Below are positions 43,996 through 55,499 of a stretch of 64,000 bases of DNA, piece after piece (position 1 is the first letter of the stretch; every line of letters starts with the position of its first letter). The DNA is from Sphagnum compactum (lineage: Eukaryota > Bryophyta > Sphagnopsida > Sphagnales), in contig OZ234499.1 of the NCBI GenBank assembly GCA_965153455.1, positions 10,040,271 through 10,104,270 of the forward strand, given 5' to 3'. A program made the translations under genes and the position numbers. The notes below the pieces were generated by a model, which was not told the origin of the DNA, did no database searches, and was given only the letters and a program-made list of their open reading frames with translations.

Positions 43996-44935
43996 ATGGA
44001 CAACTCAGAATCAAACATCGATCTCACTCAAATCCTCGCCGCCCTTCAGCACCTTCAACAAGAAAATGCCGTGCTTAGAGACTCGGTGACCCGCCTACAG
44101 AATCAGCCACCACCTCCTGCCCCAATACTTCCTGCTCTTGCAATGGCCGCCCCAAAGCCCAAGATCAGTCTGCCAGAAAAGTTTGATGGAACGCGCCTCA
44201 AATTTCGAGGCTTTGTCAGCCAGGTACGCCTGATCATGCAACTACACCCCCATCGTTATTTTGATGACACCACTCGTGTAGGATTCGTTGGAACCCTACT
44301 CACTGGGACAGCTGCGGCATGGTTTGCTCCCATCCTGGAAACATCATCCCCTCTCCTACAAGATTTCAACGCCTTTATGGCGAAATTTAAAGCAGTATTT
44401 GGGGACAGTGACAAGGCCAGGACTTCAGCCAACAAGTTGCATCGCCTCTAGCAAGGGACACGTTCGGCCATCGTCTACGCCTTAGAATTCTGGCAGCTTG
44501 CCTACAACGTCAATTGGGGAGAAGCTGCCTTGATTGATCAGTTTCGCTGTGGGCTTCGTGATGATGTTCAAGATCTTTTGTTGACACTCGCAGACCCTTC
44601 TTCCTTCAGTGAAGCCATCACCTAGGCAATTCGGTGCGATAATCGTCTGTTCGAACGTCGCCAGGAAAAGAAAGTCACCTCCAACGCCCAGCTTTGGAAC
44701 AGTCGGCCTACTACGCTCCCCTTAGTTCCCCAAACAACACCAGTTGCCCGACTTGCCTCTTTTGGACCTGTTCCGATGCAGATCGACACAGCTAAGTTAA
44801 ATCTTTGACAGAAGCCGAAAAACTTCGCCGAAGGACAAACAATCTATGTCTTTACTGTGGCAACCCAGGGCATATAGCTCGTCAGTGCCCTCAAAGCTTA
44901 TCAAACTTCAAGTATAAGCTGAGGAAACTCCCCAA
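43996..44935 (+). pseudogene. Chromovirus gag (capsid and zinc knuckle), broken
   Basis: The ATG at 43996 sits in a strong context (CCACCATGG). The N-terminus (TQILAALQHLQQENAVL) is a short coiled coil, followed by LPEKFDGTRLKFRGFVSQV and the retrotransposon gag domain (TGTAAAWFAPILE). In-frame TAG stops occur at 44449 and 44623, and a one-base loss near 44,795-44,805 shifts into the frame with LCLYCGNPGHIARQCP, the CX2CX4HX4C nucleocapsid knuckle. Confidence 0.9.
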
Positions 44936-45054
44936 GAGTTGGAAAACAAGAACATCCAGTCACAGTAGGAGCCGTGCGACTGGATCTCACCCAACACCAC
45001 CTTTGCAAAGGCTCCTGTTCCGCTGTTGGTCCCAGTCCCAGTTTCACTTAGTAT

Positions 45055-48000
45055 GTGGCCATCATTCGTATTCCAGAAGACATACCACAAATGTCAGCTT
45101 TGGTGGATTCTGGCGCCACCTCTTCTTTCATCGACCAAACATTTGTCGTCCAACACAACATCCTTGTGGTAAAAAAGTCAACCCCTGTTCCGGTAGAGGT
45201 TATTGATGGGAGAACCATTGCTTCTGGTGCAATCACACACGAGACAACCCCTCTAGAATTCTGTATCGCAAGCACACGGAGAAGATTGTTCTCAACATCA
45301 TCTCCACCCCTCACCATCCCATCATCCTTGGTCTGCCTTGGCTAGAAGCACACAACCCTATCATTGATTAGCGATCTAGAACCCTCACCTTCAGCGTACA
45401 ACGGTGCACCTCTCAAGAACCCCACGCTCAGAAAAACACTTTGTCCAGTCCTGCTAAGAACCCTGTGGTCGAGAACCCAAAGAGGGTCGGAACCAATTCC
45501 AGTTTTATCAAGTCTGTTATGTCAAGTCCTGAAGTCAAGAACCCCCGGTTGGTCAGAACTAAACCTTGTCCTATCAAGAATCTTGTCAAGAATCTTGCCC
45601 AGAAAACCAACCCTGTCTAGATCTTCGTTGATAGAGCTGTCCCTTTCTATCGGGCTGCTAAGAATCTTCAAGTCTTCGCCATCCATGTCAACCCAGCCAA
45701 CACCACAAACCCCCAATCAGAACCAACACCTTTCAAACTTCCCGAGAAGTACAAGGACTTTGTTGATGTTTTTGAAAAGATTAATGCTGATCAGCTCCCC
45801 GCCCATAGTCCATATGACTGCCCGATTGATCTAGAAGAAGGACACTCACCACCCTTTGGTCCTATCTATGGCCTATCAGAACCGAAACTCCAAGCCCTGC
45901 GTGATTACCTTACTGAAAATCTTGCCAAGGGGTTCATTCAGCATTCCAAGTCTCTAGCCGGCGCCCCAATTTTGTTTGTCAAGAAGAAGGATGGCTCCCT
46001 TCGACTCTGTGTGGATTATCGTGGACTCAACAAGATAACCAAAAAGATTCGATATCCCTTGCCCTTGATTTCAGGTCTCCTAGATCGACTACGTACCGGG
46101 AAAATCTTCACCAAGCTTGACCTCCGTGGAGCCTACAACTTACTCAGGATTCGCCCCGGTGATGAATGGAAGACAGCTTTCCGCACACGCTACGACCACT
46201 TCGAATACATGGTCATGCCCTTCGGCCTCACCAATGCACCCGCAGTCTTTCAGCATCTTATGAATGATATCTTCCGGGATTACATGGACGAATTTGTCGT
46301 GGTCTATTTGGATGACATTTTAATCTTTTCCAAGGACCAGGAAACCCACGACAAACATGTACGATTGGTGCTTGCGACGCTCCGTGAGCATGCTTATACG
46401 CCAAGTTGGAAAAATGTGAATTCGACAAATCTTCAGTGGCGTTCCTCGGCTACGTGATCTCTCCGGATGGCATTTTCATGGACAAGTCAAAGGTCGAGAC
46501 CATCCAGTGTTGGGCTACTCCATCCTCGGTCAAGGACGTTCAACGCTTCCTAGGGTTTACCAACTTCCTAGGGTTTACCAACTTCTATCGTCGGTTTATC
46601 AAAGGCTACTCCAAGATCACAACACCGTTAATAACCCTGACTTGCAAAGACAAGCCCTTCTCGTGGAATCCAACGGCCTAGGCTGCTTTTGATACTCTCA
46701 AAATGGCATTCACCTCTGCACCCATCCTGATACATCCTGATCCTGCCCAGCCATTCATTGTGGAAACGGACGTTTTAGATTTTGCCTTGGGAGCTATTCT
46801 ATCTCAATTTGGAATAGATGGGTTGTTGCATCCAGTTGCTTTCTATTCACGGAAGTTAACCAGTGCCGAAATCAACTACCAGGTCTACGATAAGGAACTC
46901 CTGGCAATCATCACGGCATTCGAGCAGTGGAGACCGTATCTTGCCGGAGCTCAACATCGAGTCCAAGTTCTGACAGATCACAAGAATCTCCTTTATTTCA
47001 CAACTACTCAGACTTTAAATCATCGCCAGGCACGTTAGTCTATCTTCCTAGCTGATTTCAACTTTGAGATTCAGTATCAACCCGGCACCTAGCAAGGGAA
47101 AGCTAATGCGCTATCTCGTCGTTCAGAATATGAACTTCGAGCGGGGGATGAGGCCTACGGCCAGCAGAACCAGACTTTACTCAACCCCGAGCAATTTCGA
47201 GTTGCAGCAACAATCAGCACCCTCCCAGACTCATACCTTGTCAGGGACATCAAGATGGCAACTAAGGAAGACACCTGGGCTACCAACATCAAGAAGGAAC
47301 TCCAGGAACGACCAAGGAACCCAAATCGTGATGACTTGGATCAGTTTGAGCAGCAAGACGAACTTCTCCTTCGAAATAACCTAATTTATGTACCCGAAGG
47401 ACCTATACGCCTAAAAATCCTGAGAGAATGCCACGACAACACCCTGGCGGGTCACTTTGGAATGGCACGGACTCACGAACTATTGTCAAGGACTTATTGG
47501 TGGCCCAAAATGAACAAGATGCTACAGGAGTATGTTAAGTCTTGTGATACATGTGCTCGATCCAAGGCTCCCAGGCATCGCCCGTTTGGACTCCTACAGC
47601 CTCTGTCGATTCCTAGCCGACCTTGGGGATCTATTGCAATGGACTTCATCACGGACCTCCCTATTGTTAGAACCAAGAATTCAATACTGGTTGTGGTCGA
47701 TCGACTCACCAAAATGGCCCATTTCACCCCTTGACATCCAAGTTCTGGCATCGTCTATTCGAGCTTCTTGGAGTTGACATTCGGCTATCTTCAGCTTTCC
47801 ACCTTAAGACAGATGGACAAACCGAACGGACAAACCAGACACTCGAGCAATACCTTCGCTGCACTATGAACTACCAATAGGACGACTGGCTGGACCTACT
47901 ATCTCAAGCAAAGTTTGCTTATAATAACACAACACATGCATCGACCGGGATCAGTCCATTTTTTGCCAATTACGGTTTTCATCCCAGGTTCAGCCTTGAA

Positions 48001-48609
48001 ATTCCTGGAGACTCCGTAAACCGCTCGGCTGAGGAAAGGGCCACGAGGCTTGGACAGGTTCAATAGAACCTTATGGCAGAACTCAAGCTAACACAGGAAT
48101 GGCAAAAGAAGCAAGCAGACCGCCAACGCAAGGACCATCCAAACTTCAAGGTTGGAGACAAGGTCTGGCTTCTCAGAAAGAACATTGCTACCACTCGCCC
48201 ATGTGCCAAGTTGGATTACAAGCGCCTCGGACCTTTCAAAATCGCCAAATTGGTTGGTCTAGTGGCTTGCCAGTTGGAGCTTTCACCCTAGTTCAAAATC
48301 CACAATGTTTTCCATGTCTCCCTGCTTGAGCCCTATCATGAAAACCCGATGCCAGAACGTCATCAAGAACCCCCAGCTCCAGTCGAAATTGAAGGCCAAC
48401 AAGAGTTTGAAGTCCAGGAGGTCTTGGACTCCAAGAAGATTCGTGGAAAGCTCCTATACCTTGTCTTTTGGCGAGGTTATCCTCCTTCTGAAGCTACTTG
48501 GGAGCCTGCTGGAAACCTAGTTCATGCCCAAGACTTAGTTAATCGGTTTCACCAACGGTATCCTAACAAACCGGCTCCATCTGGAAGATATCGCTTGAGG
48601 AGAGGATAA
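45055..48609 (+). pseudogene. Chromovirus pol: protease, RT, RNase H, integrase, chromodomain; broken
   Basis: Protease SALVDSGATSSFIDQ is at 45,090-45,135. After a shift near 45,270 comes LGLPWLEAHNPIID. Reverse transcriptase (about 45,860-46,400) has [30 protein letters not shown] and [11 protein letters not shown] one-base loss near 46,395 precedes EKCEFDKSS, and LGFTNF is duplicated (18 bp). RNase H (46,703-47,110) has [16 protein letters not shown] and [10 protein letters not shown]. Integrase (about 47,400-48,290) has the HHCC-type zinc region, MDFITDLP and TDGQTERTNQTLEQY, but the segment with the second catalytic Asp is missing at about 47,735. The chromodomain (48,395-48,560) has YLVFWRGYPPSEATWEP. 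In-frame TAG stops: 45369, 45618, 46679, 47036, 47090, 47878, 48064, 48289. The natural stop is TAA at 48607. Confidence 0.93.
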
Positions 48610-48947
48610 TGTCATGGCCTAGGATATTTTGGGATACTTTTGGCAATGTCATGTCCTAGGATATTTTGGGATACTTTTGGCAATATCATAGCCTAGGATA
48701 TTTTGGGATACTTTTGGCAATATCATGGCCTTGGATATTTTGGGATACTTTTGGCAATATCATGGCCTAGGATATTTTGGGATACTTTTTGCAATGTCAT
48801 GGCCTAGGATTTGGGACTAGTATGGCTCAGGGTTATAAAAAGAGATAGTCTGGGGAACAACCCTTCAGCAGATCAACACCAGTTGATGGGTCAATAAAGC
48901 TTATCTTGTCTTGTGATTCTCCACTTGTTTGGAGTCGGTCCATAATA
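48610..48947 (+). repeat. 3' LTR (338 bp) of the chromovirus
   Basis: Same structure as the 5' LTR, again with five full 37-bp units and a partial sixth. It differs by scattered substitutions, mostly transitions, and a short deletion in the last unit (CCTAGGATTTGGG), so the insertion is not recent. Confidence 0.9.
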
Positions 48948-49171
48948 GCGAGCTAGGGAACGTACTGCAACTTTTTATCCTTTTGTTGTTTTCACCTTTG
49001 GACTCACAGTTGAATCTATCAAGGAGTTTGGGGGTGTGTCATTTTCAATTTAATATTTTCTCCTTTTTTTGTTTAGAAGGTGTGGGAGGAACTTAAAGTT
49101 CAAGCTTCTTCAAGTTTTTTCAAAATATGGTTTTATTTTCTTTCCTTTCTTTGTTTTTTTTCTTTATGTTT

Positions 49172-49240
49172 GTTTTTTGTTTGTTTTGCTTTTGTTGTAT
49201 GTTTTTTGTTTGTTTTGCTTTTGTTGTATGTTTTTTGTTT
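49172..49240. repeat. 29-bp tandem repeat, 2.4 copies
   Basis: GTTTTTTGTTTGTTTTGCTT followed by TTGTTGTAT repeats exactly at 49172-49200 and 49201-49229, then partially. It lies within a T-rich tract (49,060-49,330) with no gene. Confidence 0.9.
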
Positions 49241-49329
49241 GTTAATTATAATTTATGTTATTCGTTTGTTGTGTGCAAAGTTTACTTTTTGTACATTTTT
49301 TTCATTTTTTTCTTGAACCTTAAACCTTT

Positions 49330-50260
49330 ATTATAGCCTATGTAACATAGAGGTATAACTTACATAACGTAAATGTAACCTCAATATAGCCGTATATATA
49401 GTTCTCACACATATATAACACCAGTTATAACCCTATGTCACATATATAAACCAAGTCTAATCAAGGAACTTTATTAGTTTAAATTTTGAATTCTTGTTGT
49501 TTTGAATCATTATGATGTGATTTATGATGGTTCTAAAGGGGGGAGTTTTTGAAAAGGAAAAGACAAGAAGATGAGATAGAGTTGGAGTTTTTGGAGAGAG
49601 AATAGGAAGAGTTAGAGGTATTGGCAATAAAAAACCATAGATTTTGTTTTGATGTAGCACAAATTTTAAATGTTGTTTTGGGATTTTTTTCAACAAAACA
49701 TGGGATTACGCTATAATTTGGATTCATGTTTTTAGTAATATAAAGAAACATAGACTTCTATAGTGAATTTTATGTTCATCTTTTGTGTAGATTTCATGTA
49801 GTGTTAGATTATGATGAAATGAATTGTAATCTTGTTTTTGGAATTTTTTATAATGTATTTTGAAGTGCAAATTTTGGTTATATGCAACAACCATGAATTT
49901 GATGTTGGAATGAATGGTAATGTTAAGTTTGTTGAAGACTTAAGACAAAAATAGTGAACATAAGCATGTGAAATGCAAATTTATTATTACAGTAGTGTGA
50001 AATATTATGTAGAAATTTTAATTTCACGTCTACCAATGAGGTATAGCCCTATGTAGCTTAAGTGTAGCCATATGTAGCTTACATAATCTAGGTATAATTT
50101 AAATATAGTTAATTATTTAACCTAGTTATAGCCTAGGTATAACCGTACAAAGCTTACACATAGCTTCTGTATAACCCGAGCTACCTAGGCACAACTTACA
50201 TAGTTTAGTTATAGCCCAACATAACCTACATAGCCTAATTATAGCCTAGGTAATTAGAGT
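49330..50260. repeat. AT-rich DNA with degenerate TAGCCTA/TATAGCC repeats
   Basis: At 49,330-49,450 and 50,030-50,260 the words ATAGCC, CCTAGGTATA, TTACATA and TAGCTTA recur every 10-20 bp, forming short cryptic arrays. The stretch between them shows no gene. The vocabulary resembles the larger array at 55,860-57,620. Confidence 0.55.
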
Positions 50261-50779
50261 TGCAATAGAAGGTATCTACTAGAAAACAATGTTCATAAGG
50301 AGGAAAGTAACATGAAGGAATTGTTGTACTGCAATTCAAAAGTGTTTGTCCTAGGATTAGAAAGAATTATTTTCCAATCGCCTAAATTGTCTACAAGTTC
50401 TTTTATGTAAATTACACGTTTAAAGGCGAGATTACTTCAAACAATAACTTCCCCTTTTCCCTTTGTTAATGTTTTATGTATTTTATTTTTGTCAAGGTTT
50501 TACTTGACTACCTTCCTTGGGGTTGGGTCCATGGTATACATTTGGCGACCATACTAAGGATTATATTTCAAGAATACTTTGGTTGTGGAAGTTGACTTTT
50601 GATAAGTTGCGATGTAAATGAAGTGGATGTTTAACAAAAGCTTGGGAAGTTGCTATAATTATTTTTAAAATTGTGGACAATAGCTAGTGAATAATTGAGG
50701 GATAATGCATTATATTGGTGTAACAATTGTATGAAAAACCATTCAAACTATAGATTTTCAAATGTAAAATAAGCTTTTT

Positions 50780-51450
50780 GTAAAAGTTGTTAAACATTAC
50801 AAAATGATGAACAAGTGTATCAACAATTCAAGAATCTAAAACATGAAACAACAGAACGGGTGGAGGTGTACTATGAAAGATTATTATAGTTAGCAAACAG
50901 TCTGTAGATTTCGACCATTGAAAGTTTCTTAATGACAATGTTTAGATTTGGACTATAGTCTTATCTTCATATTGTTATAGCAAGGATGAAAAAAGACACT
51001 TTGCAATAACACAAGGAATTTGCACTTCTATGTGAAGAAGGTATTTTTGTACCTAAAGCATAGAGTTCATTATTATATTATAAACATCAAGAACATGGGT
51101 GGTGGCCATGGGGAACCAGATCATTACAAAGCCCAACATGTATTACACAAATTGCCATCATATAATCTACAATGTGGAAACTTGTAGGAGCGAAAAGGAG
51201 GAAACCATTGTAGTTGTTGTTGAAGTCAATACACAAGTTGCTAAACTTCTAAAACCATTGAACTATCCTTGCCATATTTATGGGATAGTGGGCCATAAAT
51301 TGATGAACTGTCTTAAGTTTGGCAAAATGTAGACCATGTTCAAAGACAAAGGAGGAAAAAATATAGAAAATAAACCTATAGTTGAAGTAAAAGTTGTTAA
51401 TGTTTCAATCAACATGGTGGATCTTCATGTAGCAACACTAATACGAATAT
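50780..51450 (+). pseudogene. Ty3/gypsy gag remnant with degenerate zinc knuckle
   Basis: Broken plus-strand frames read QVYQQFKNLKHETTERVEVY, then SFLMTMFRFGL, LQXHKEFALLCEEG and, near 51,270, PCHIYGIVGHKLMNC followed by LKFGKM and TMFKDKGGK. This is the order of a plant gypsy gag with a CCHC knuckle, except that the second cysteine has become tyrosine (C-H-I-Y). Stops interrupt it. It may belong to the same broad family as the pol remnant at 10.6-11.6 kb, but they are not linked. Confidence 0.7.
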
Positions 51451-51859
51451 GTGTTTTTAAGTTTTTTTTTAGTAAATTTAGTTAGATTTTTAGTCACACC
51501 AAACAATGGACAAAATTGAATGTAGTCAAAACAAATTAGTCATTTTTGACACAAATGTATTAAAATTATATGATAAACATGACTAAAAAGGCTTGCCCAA
51601 AATGATTAAAGTTATTAGTAGACATGGCATTACTAATTTGATTTTAAAAAAAAAAATTATTTACATGAATATAAAATGGCATTATGAAGCTTTAAATGTT
51701 TTTGAACTATAGGTGAATATGAAACATTGTCGACCTCGACTTAAGAAATTTTGGAATTTTTATTTTATCTTTGGGGTTGACATTAATGGTAGATTGTAGG
51801 TCGATGTTGTACAAGCCATTGAATTCCCAAATTTGAATTTTTTTATAATGATGAATGCC

Positions 51860-51935
51860 TAAAGTAAGGTTTGAACCCACAACCTTTTCAATCACACTCC
51901 AAGTCCTTAACCAAGAAACCATCATTTCACGTGGT
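51860..51935 (-). repeat. tRNA-derived SINE-like head
   Basis: On the minus strand an A-box-like stretch (GATGGTTTCTTGGTTAA, revcomp of 51907-51923) is followed about 40 nt later by a perfect B-box GGTTCAAACC (revcomp of 51868-51877). The spacing is that of a tRNA-type pol III promoter. It does not fold as an intact tRNA, so a SINE head or tRNA pseudogene is more likely. Confidence 0.55.
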
Positions 51936-51949
51936 GACAAAAAATAACA

Positions 51950-53230
51950 TCACAAAAGATATAAATTTATATTTTGAACAAAAAAATGCATGTTTTTATA
52001 TCATTATTTGATCTAATTGATATGGCAGGTTCAATGTTTTTATAACATTGAATTTATTAAATTTTTAGTTTAAAAATATGTGTCAATTATAGTTATTTTT
52101 AATACGCATTAATTCACAAGTTCAAAAGTATTTTTTGAAACTTTGAATTGAGTTGTATATTAAAATATTATTTAGGTACATTTAATTTATTTACATTCAT
52201 AAATATATGGAACTTTGTGATTTTTTCCATTTCAAAATGTACAACAACTAAAATGGTTTAAAATATTTATTTCAGAAATTAATATGTAATTCAGAAATAT
52301 AATTTTTAAAATAACTTTTTAACATTCACAATTACATTGAATTTACATTTCTTTGATTTCAAAATGTGAAAAGAAAAATTATTTGTTTCAAAAATTCAAG
52401 CAATGTTTTCTTGTGCTTGGGTTACAAATTTTGCATATAACTATTTGTGGACATTTGGTTTCCTTATTTTCATCATTGACTTCAGTTTTTTAATATTTTT
52501 AATCCAAAATTTTAAACATTACATTAATTTACATATGTTGATTTATGACATATATTTATCAAATTTTAATTTAAACAAATTCTTTAAAATATCATAACAA
52601 AACAAATTCACTTATGAAATTATGTTATTAAAATTTTATGTTTTCAATCATATATCAATTTGTGTAAAAAAATTGAATTCAACATTATAATGTATTTGTA
52701 GGAACAATGGATTTTGCTTTAATTTTCTAATTTCAAATTTAAATTAGATGTACATTCGTTTTATTCTAATTTTGTGATAAATAAATTTATTTTATTTTAT
52801 TATTCCATTTTACTCATGTCATTTGATCATAAATAAATAAGTAGATGATTTAGTTTGGGGCTATTTAATTTGGACATAGATATGTGGTCAATTGATTCAT
52901 CATAAATACTAATTGAATCATGGAATTTGAATAATTCAATATTAGCATGTACAATTAATTAATTACTATGATTTATTTAATGATTTTCATAAAAGTAACA
53001 AATCTTAGATTAATATCCCATTTTGTTAGTACATTTTTTTTCAAAAAAATTCCCTTGCAAATCATTTATTTATTTGATTAATTATAAATAATAATTGAAA
53101 TCATGATATTTCTATCTTATTGTCATTTTTTCATAATGAAGTTTTAAAAATAAGAACATAAATTTTTTTCCATTTTACTATTATCACATCATAGAAAGTA
53201 AAATTTTAATCATGTCAGTTGTGTTAGTGA
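51950..53230. other. No gene recognised
   Basis: Very AT-rich intergenic DNA; open frames are short and low in complexity. Confidence 0.5.
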
Positions 53231-54259
53231 ACATAAACAAGTGTAATGCGAAGGTAGGTGGATAGATTCAGTGTGAACACTGAACTGTGTTTGGGATCTA
53301 GGTCTGTTTGAGGCGGCCACCTTTTGTTTTCGGCGCTCATTACTACTGCATGGAATGCATGGTTGCTTTCTCCCTTGCTTTGTGTGCTTTAGGATAATCT
53401 TGGGAGATGGCGGCGGAGAATGATGAATGTTGATGGTGCCGAATTGATGAAAAACGGGTGGCGACGGCGAACGGTGAGGCTTCGGAGGGAAGCTTACGGA
53501 ATCTCAGAAAGCTTTTGTGTGGCTCTGGAGGTGTGGAGTGTATCTTTTTCCCGGACTACAAGAAGGTTTAGCTCGGAAGGTAGGAGAGAGAGAGGGGAAA
53601 CAGACAATTTTGGTTGGTGTTAGAGGAGAAAGATCAGGAGGCTAGAATGAGATTAGCAGAATAATTTTGGGAGGTGTGTGGATCTGTAGAAGCTGGAACT
53701 GTAGAAGTTTGGTAGTTGGATGGACATGGTGATGGTGTAAAACTCTGTAGCTAGGTGACTTTGGCTGAACGCCTGAATTTCCGCTGCGCCTGGTAGTCAG
53801 TCAAATGGTTGTTGTTGCTGCAGAAGAATTAGAGAGAAAGAGAAAGAGAGTCGGAACAGCACTGAAGCTGTTGTTTTGTGAGTCTTCTGATGTCCTGAGA
53901 GCTTGTGCTTTCGGGATTGTACATATTTTGTAAATGCAATGGAAAGTTTCTTTGTTTGATACCTGTGTGAGCGGTGAGGAAGAAGAAGGATGCTTGAGGT
54001 TGGTCGTGTTGTTGTGCCTGTACATCTCTGATCTGTGAGGTGGGGAGGAAAGAGCCGGTTAGTAGTTGCTGTGTGAGAAGGTTTGGAGTTCTGTGTGAGT
54101 AGAGAAAAATCAGCAGAGTTCAGTCGACAGGGTTCGTTGGCCACAGTAGATGTGTTGTGCGTTCTATGGACCCCTCCTTTTTGGTATCACAACATGGTTC
54201 CGATGTCTAAGAGTTTGGTAGCACCTGTAGTGGTCTAGATAGAATGAATATCAGTGATC

Positions 54260-54923
54260 ATGTCTTCGTCTAGTGGCGAAGGAGTTCCGGTGGAACCTGT
54301 GAATCAGGAAGATCGTGAGCTGAACATCATCCGTAGATTTGATTTCGTCACTATTCAGAATGGCCCACAAAGAGGGGCGGCGATTCTGCGTTTCTTAGGA
54401 TTTGGAGTTGTGCGTCTAGTAGGGATAGATCCCGACGAGGCTAGAGTAGGAGACATTGCTGTTGAGATAACGCATAGTGGTTTCCACACAACAGCCCGAA
54501 TTTGGCTGAAGGTTACCGATGGAACAAGGGCCTGGGCCTACACATCAGAACTACAGGAGAACTTTTACTATACCTCCTACCTTGCGTAGGGTGGATCTTA
54601 CGTATTCAGTGAGACAAAGTGCACTGCCGAGGCTGGGAGATATCTGGATCCCCAAGTCTGCAGCTTCACCAAATCACTTTGTGCGATTGTTCATATTAGG
54701 CATAGAAGACCTATTTCAGGCGGGCGATCGATTGCTTCGGGTTCAACATAGTGGATCCCGATCCCGATCCCGCCTCATTAGCTGGCGAATCTGGCGAAGC
54801 CAGGATGGCGAATGGAGATTACAACAGGAATCAACTGATGAACAGAAGTTCGCTACTGTTCCATCTGTTTATCCACCGTTGAAGCCGATCCATGAAGGAG
54901 TGCAGGCCGAGTTCGATGGATGA
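54260..54923 (+). pseudogene. Unrecognised ORF between primer site and gag in the LTR element
   Basis: From ATG 54260 a frame runs 109 codons (MSSSSGEGVPVEPVNQED, later FDFVTIQNGPQRGAAILRFL). Near 54,575 it overlaps a second frame that continues to 54923 (RRVDLTYSVRQSALPRLGD ... WRIWRSQDGEWRLQQ). One indel would make them a single protein of about 220 residues with alternating hydrophobic and polar stretches, suggesting beta structure. It has no cysteine pattern, membrane segment or known gag/pol motif. I do not know the family. Confidence 0.45.
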
Positions 54924-55143
54924 ATCGGATCGCAGTTGGTTTTGTTCCAAGGATCAGAATCGAGTACAGGAGCTAAGATTCTGAGTGATTTTATTTGTGC
55001 ATCTGTTTTCCTTTTGAAAAGCTGTGTGTGTGTGGAAGGGTTGAACTGCAACAAATAGACAGTTGTTGAGTTTCTATATTTTTGAGGACTTTGTGTCTGT
55101 AAGCAGTTTTGCAATTTTTCTGTCCTCATTACGCATCTGCAGA

Positions 55144-55284
55144 ATGACTAGTCCACAGGGCATGGACGAATTGTTCTGGGGGCGCGATCATGAAGACGTC
55201 AGCGATTGGGCTAAAAGGCTCAGTATGGCTGCTGAGGTGCGCAACCTCAATGCGGACAAACTTTTCAAGATTGCCAAGCTCAAC
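55144..55284 (+). pseudogene. Truncated retrotransposon gag (N-terminal fragment)
   Basis: The ATG at 55144 opens MTSPQGMDELFWGRDHEDV, then SDWAKRLSMAAEVRNL and DKLFKIAKLN, resembling the start of a plant retrotransposon gag domain. After KLN the frame runs straight into the LTR repeat, so the remaining gag and all of pol have been lost. Confidence 0.6.
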
Positions 55285-55499
55285 TCGTGTTGTTGTGTCT
55301 GTACATCTCCGATCTGTGAGGTGGGGAGGAAAGAGCCGGTCAGTAGTTGTTGTGTGAGAAGGTTTGGAGTTCTGTGTGAATAGAGAAGATCAGCAGAGTT
55401 CAGTCGACAGGGTTCGTTGGCCACAGTAGATGTGTTGTGCGTTCTATGGACCCCTCCTTTTTGGTTACACAAGTCCATGTGGGCACTCACATTTATCAT

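Larger units (their letters stand above)
42978..48947 (+). mobile_element. Ty3/gypsy chromovirus LTR retrotransposon, complete ends, inactive
   Basis: Two LTRs (TGTCATGG...ATAACA/ATAATA) flank gag-pol in the order capsid, CCHC zinc knuckle, aspartic protease, reverse transcriptase, RNase H, integrase, chromodomain; the chromodomain makes it a chromovirus. Putative 5-bp target duplications are GTGAG (42973-42977) and GCGAG (48948-48952), matching at 4 of 5. A purine tract (48597-48609) abuts the 3' LTR and contains the terminal TAA. No tRNA-type primer site starting TGG follows the 5' LTR. It is dead from stops, frameshifts and an integrase deletion. Confidence 0.95.
53242..55468 (+). mobile_element. 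Internally deleted LTR retroelement
   Basis: A GC-richer block in AT-rich DNA. About 180 bp ending GGACCCCTCCTTTTTGGT (54,005-54,186) recurs at 55,288-55,465 with few changes, as LTR ends would. After the first copy comes a TGGTATCA word (54182-54189), like the initiator-Met tRNA primer site of plant elements. TGTAA at 53242 and TTACA ending at 55468 could be the outer ends, flanked by CAAG on both sides. The left LTR would be about 940 bp, while only the last 180 bp of the right one remain, joined directly to a gag fragment; so a deletion removed pol and most of the right LTR. Confidence 0.7.

Noticed and set aside
43996-48609. TAG reassigned as a sense codon in this genome
   Set aside because: The host methyltransferase and phototropin exons contain no in-frame TAG and use ordinary TGA or upstream TAG stops as terminators, and the retroelement also has frameshifts and a deletion. 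Decay explains the stops better.
53420-54144. Open frames on both strands (67 and 115 codons)
   Set aside because: They lie within the putative left LTR, overlap each other antisense and match nothing.
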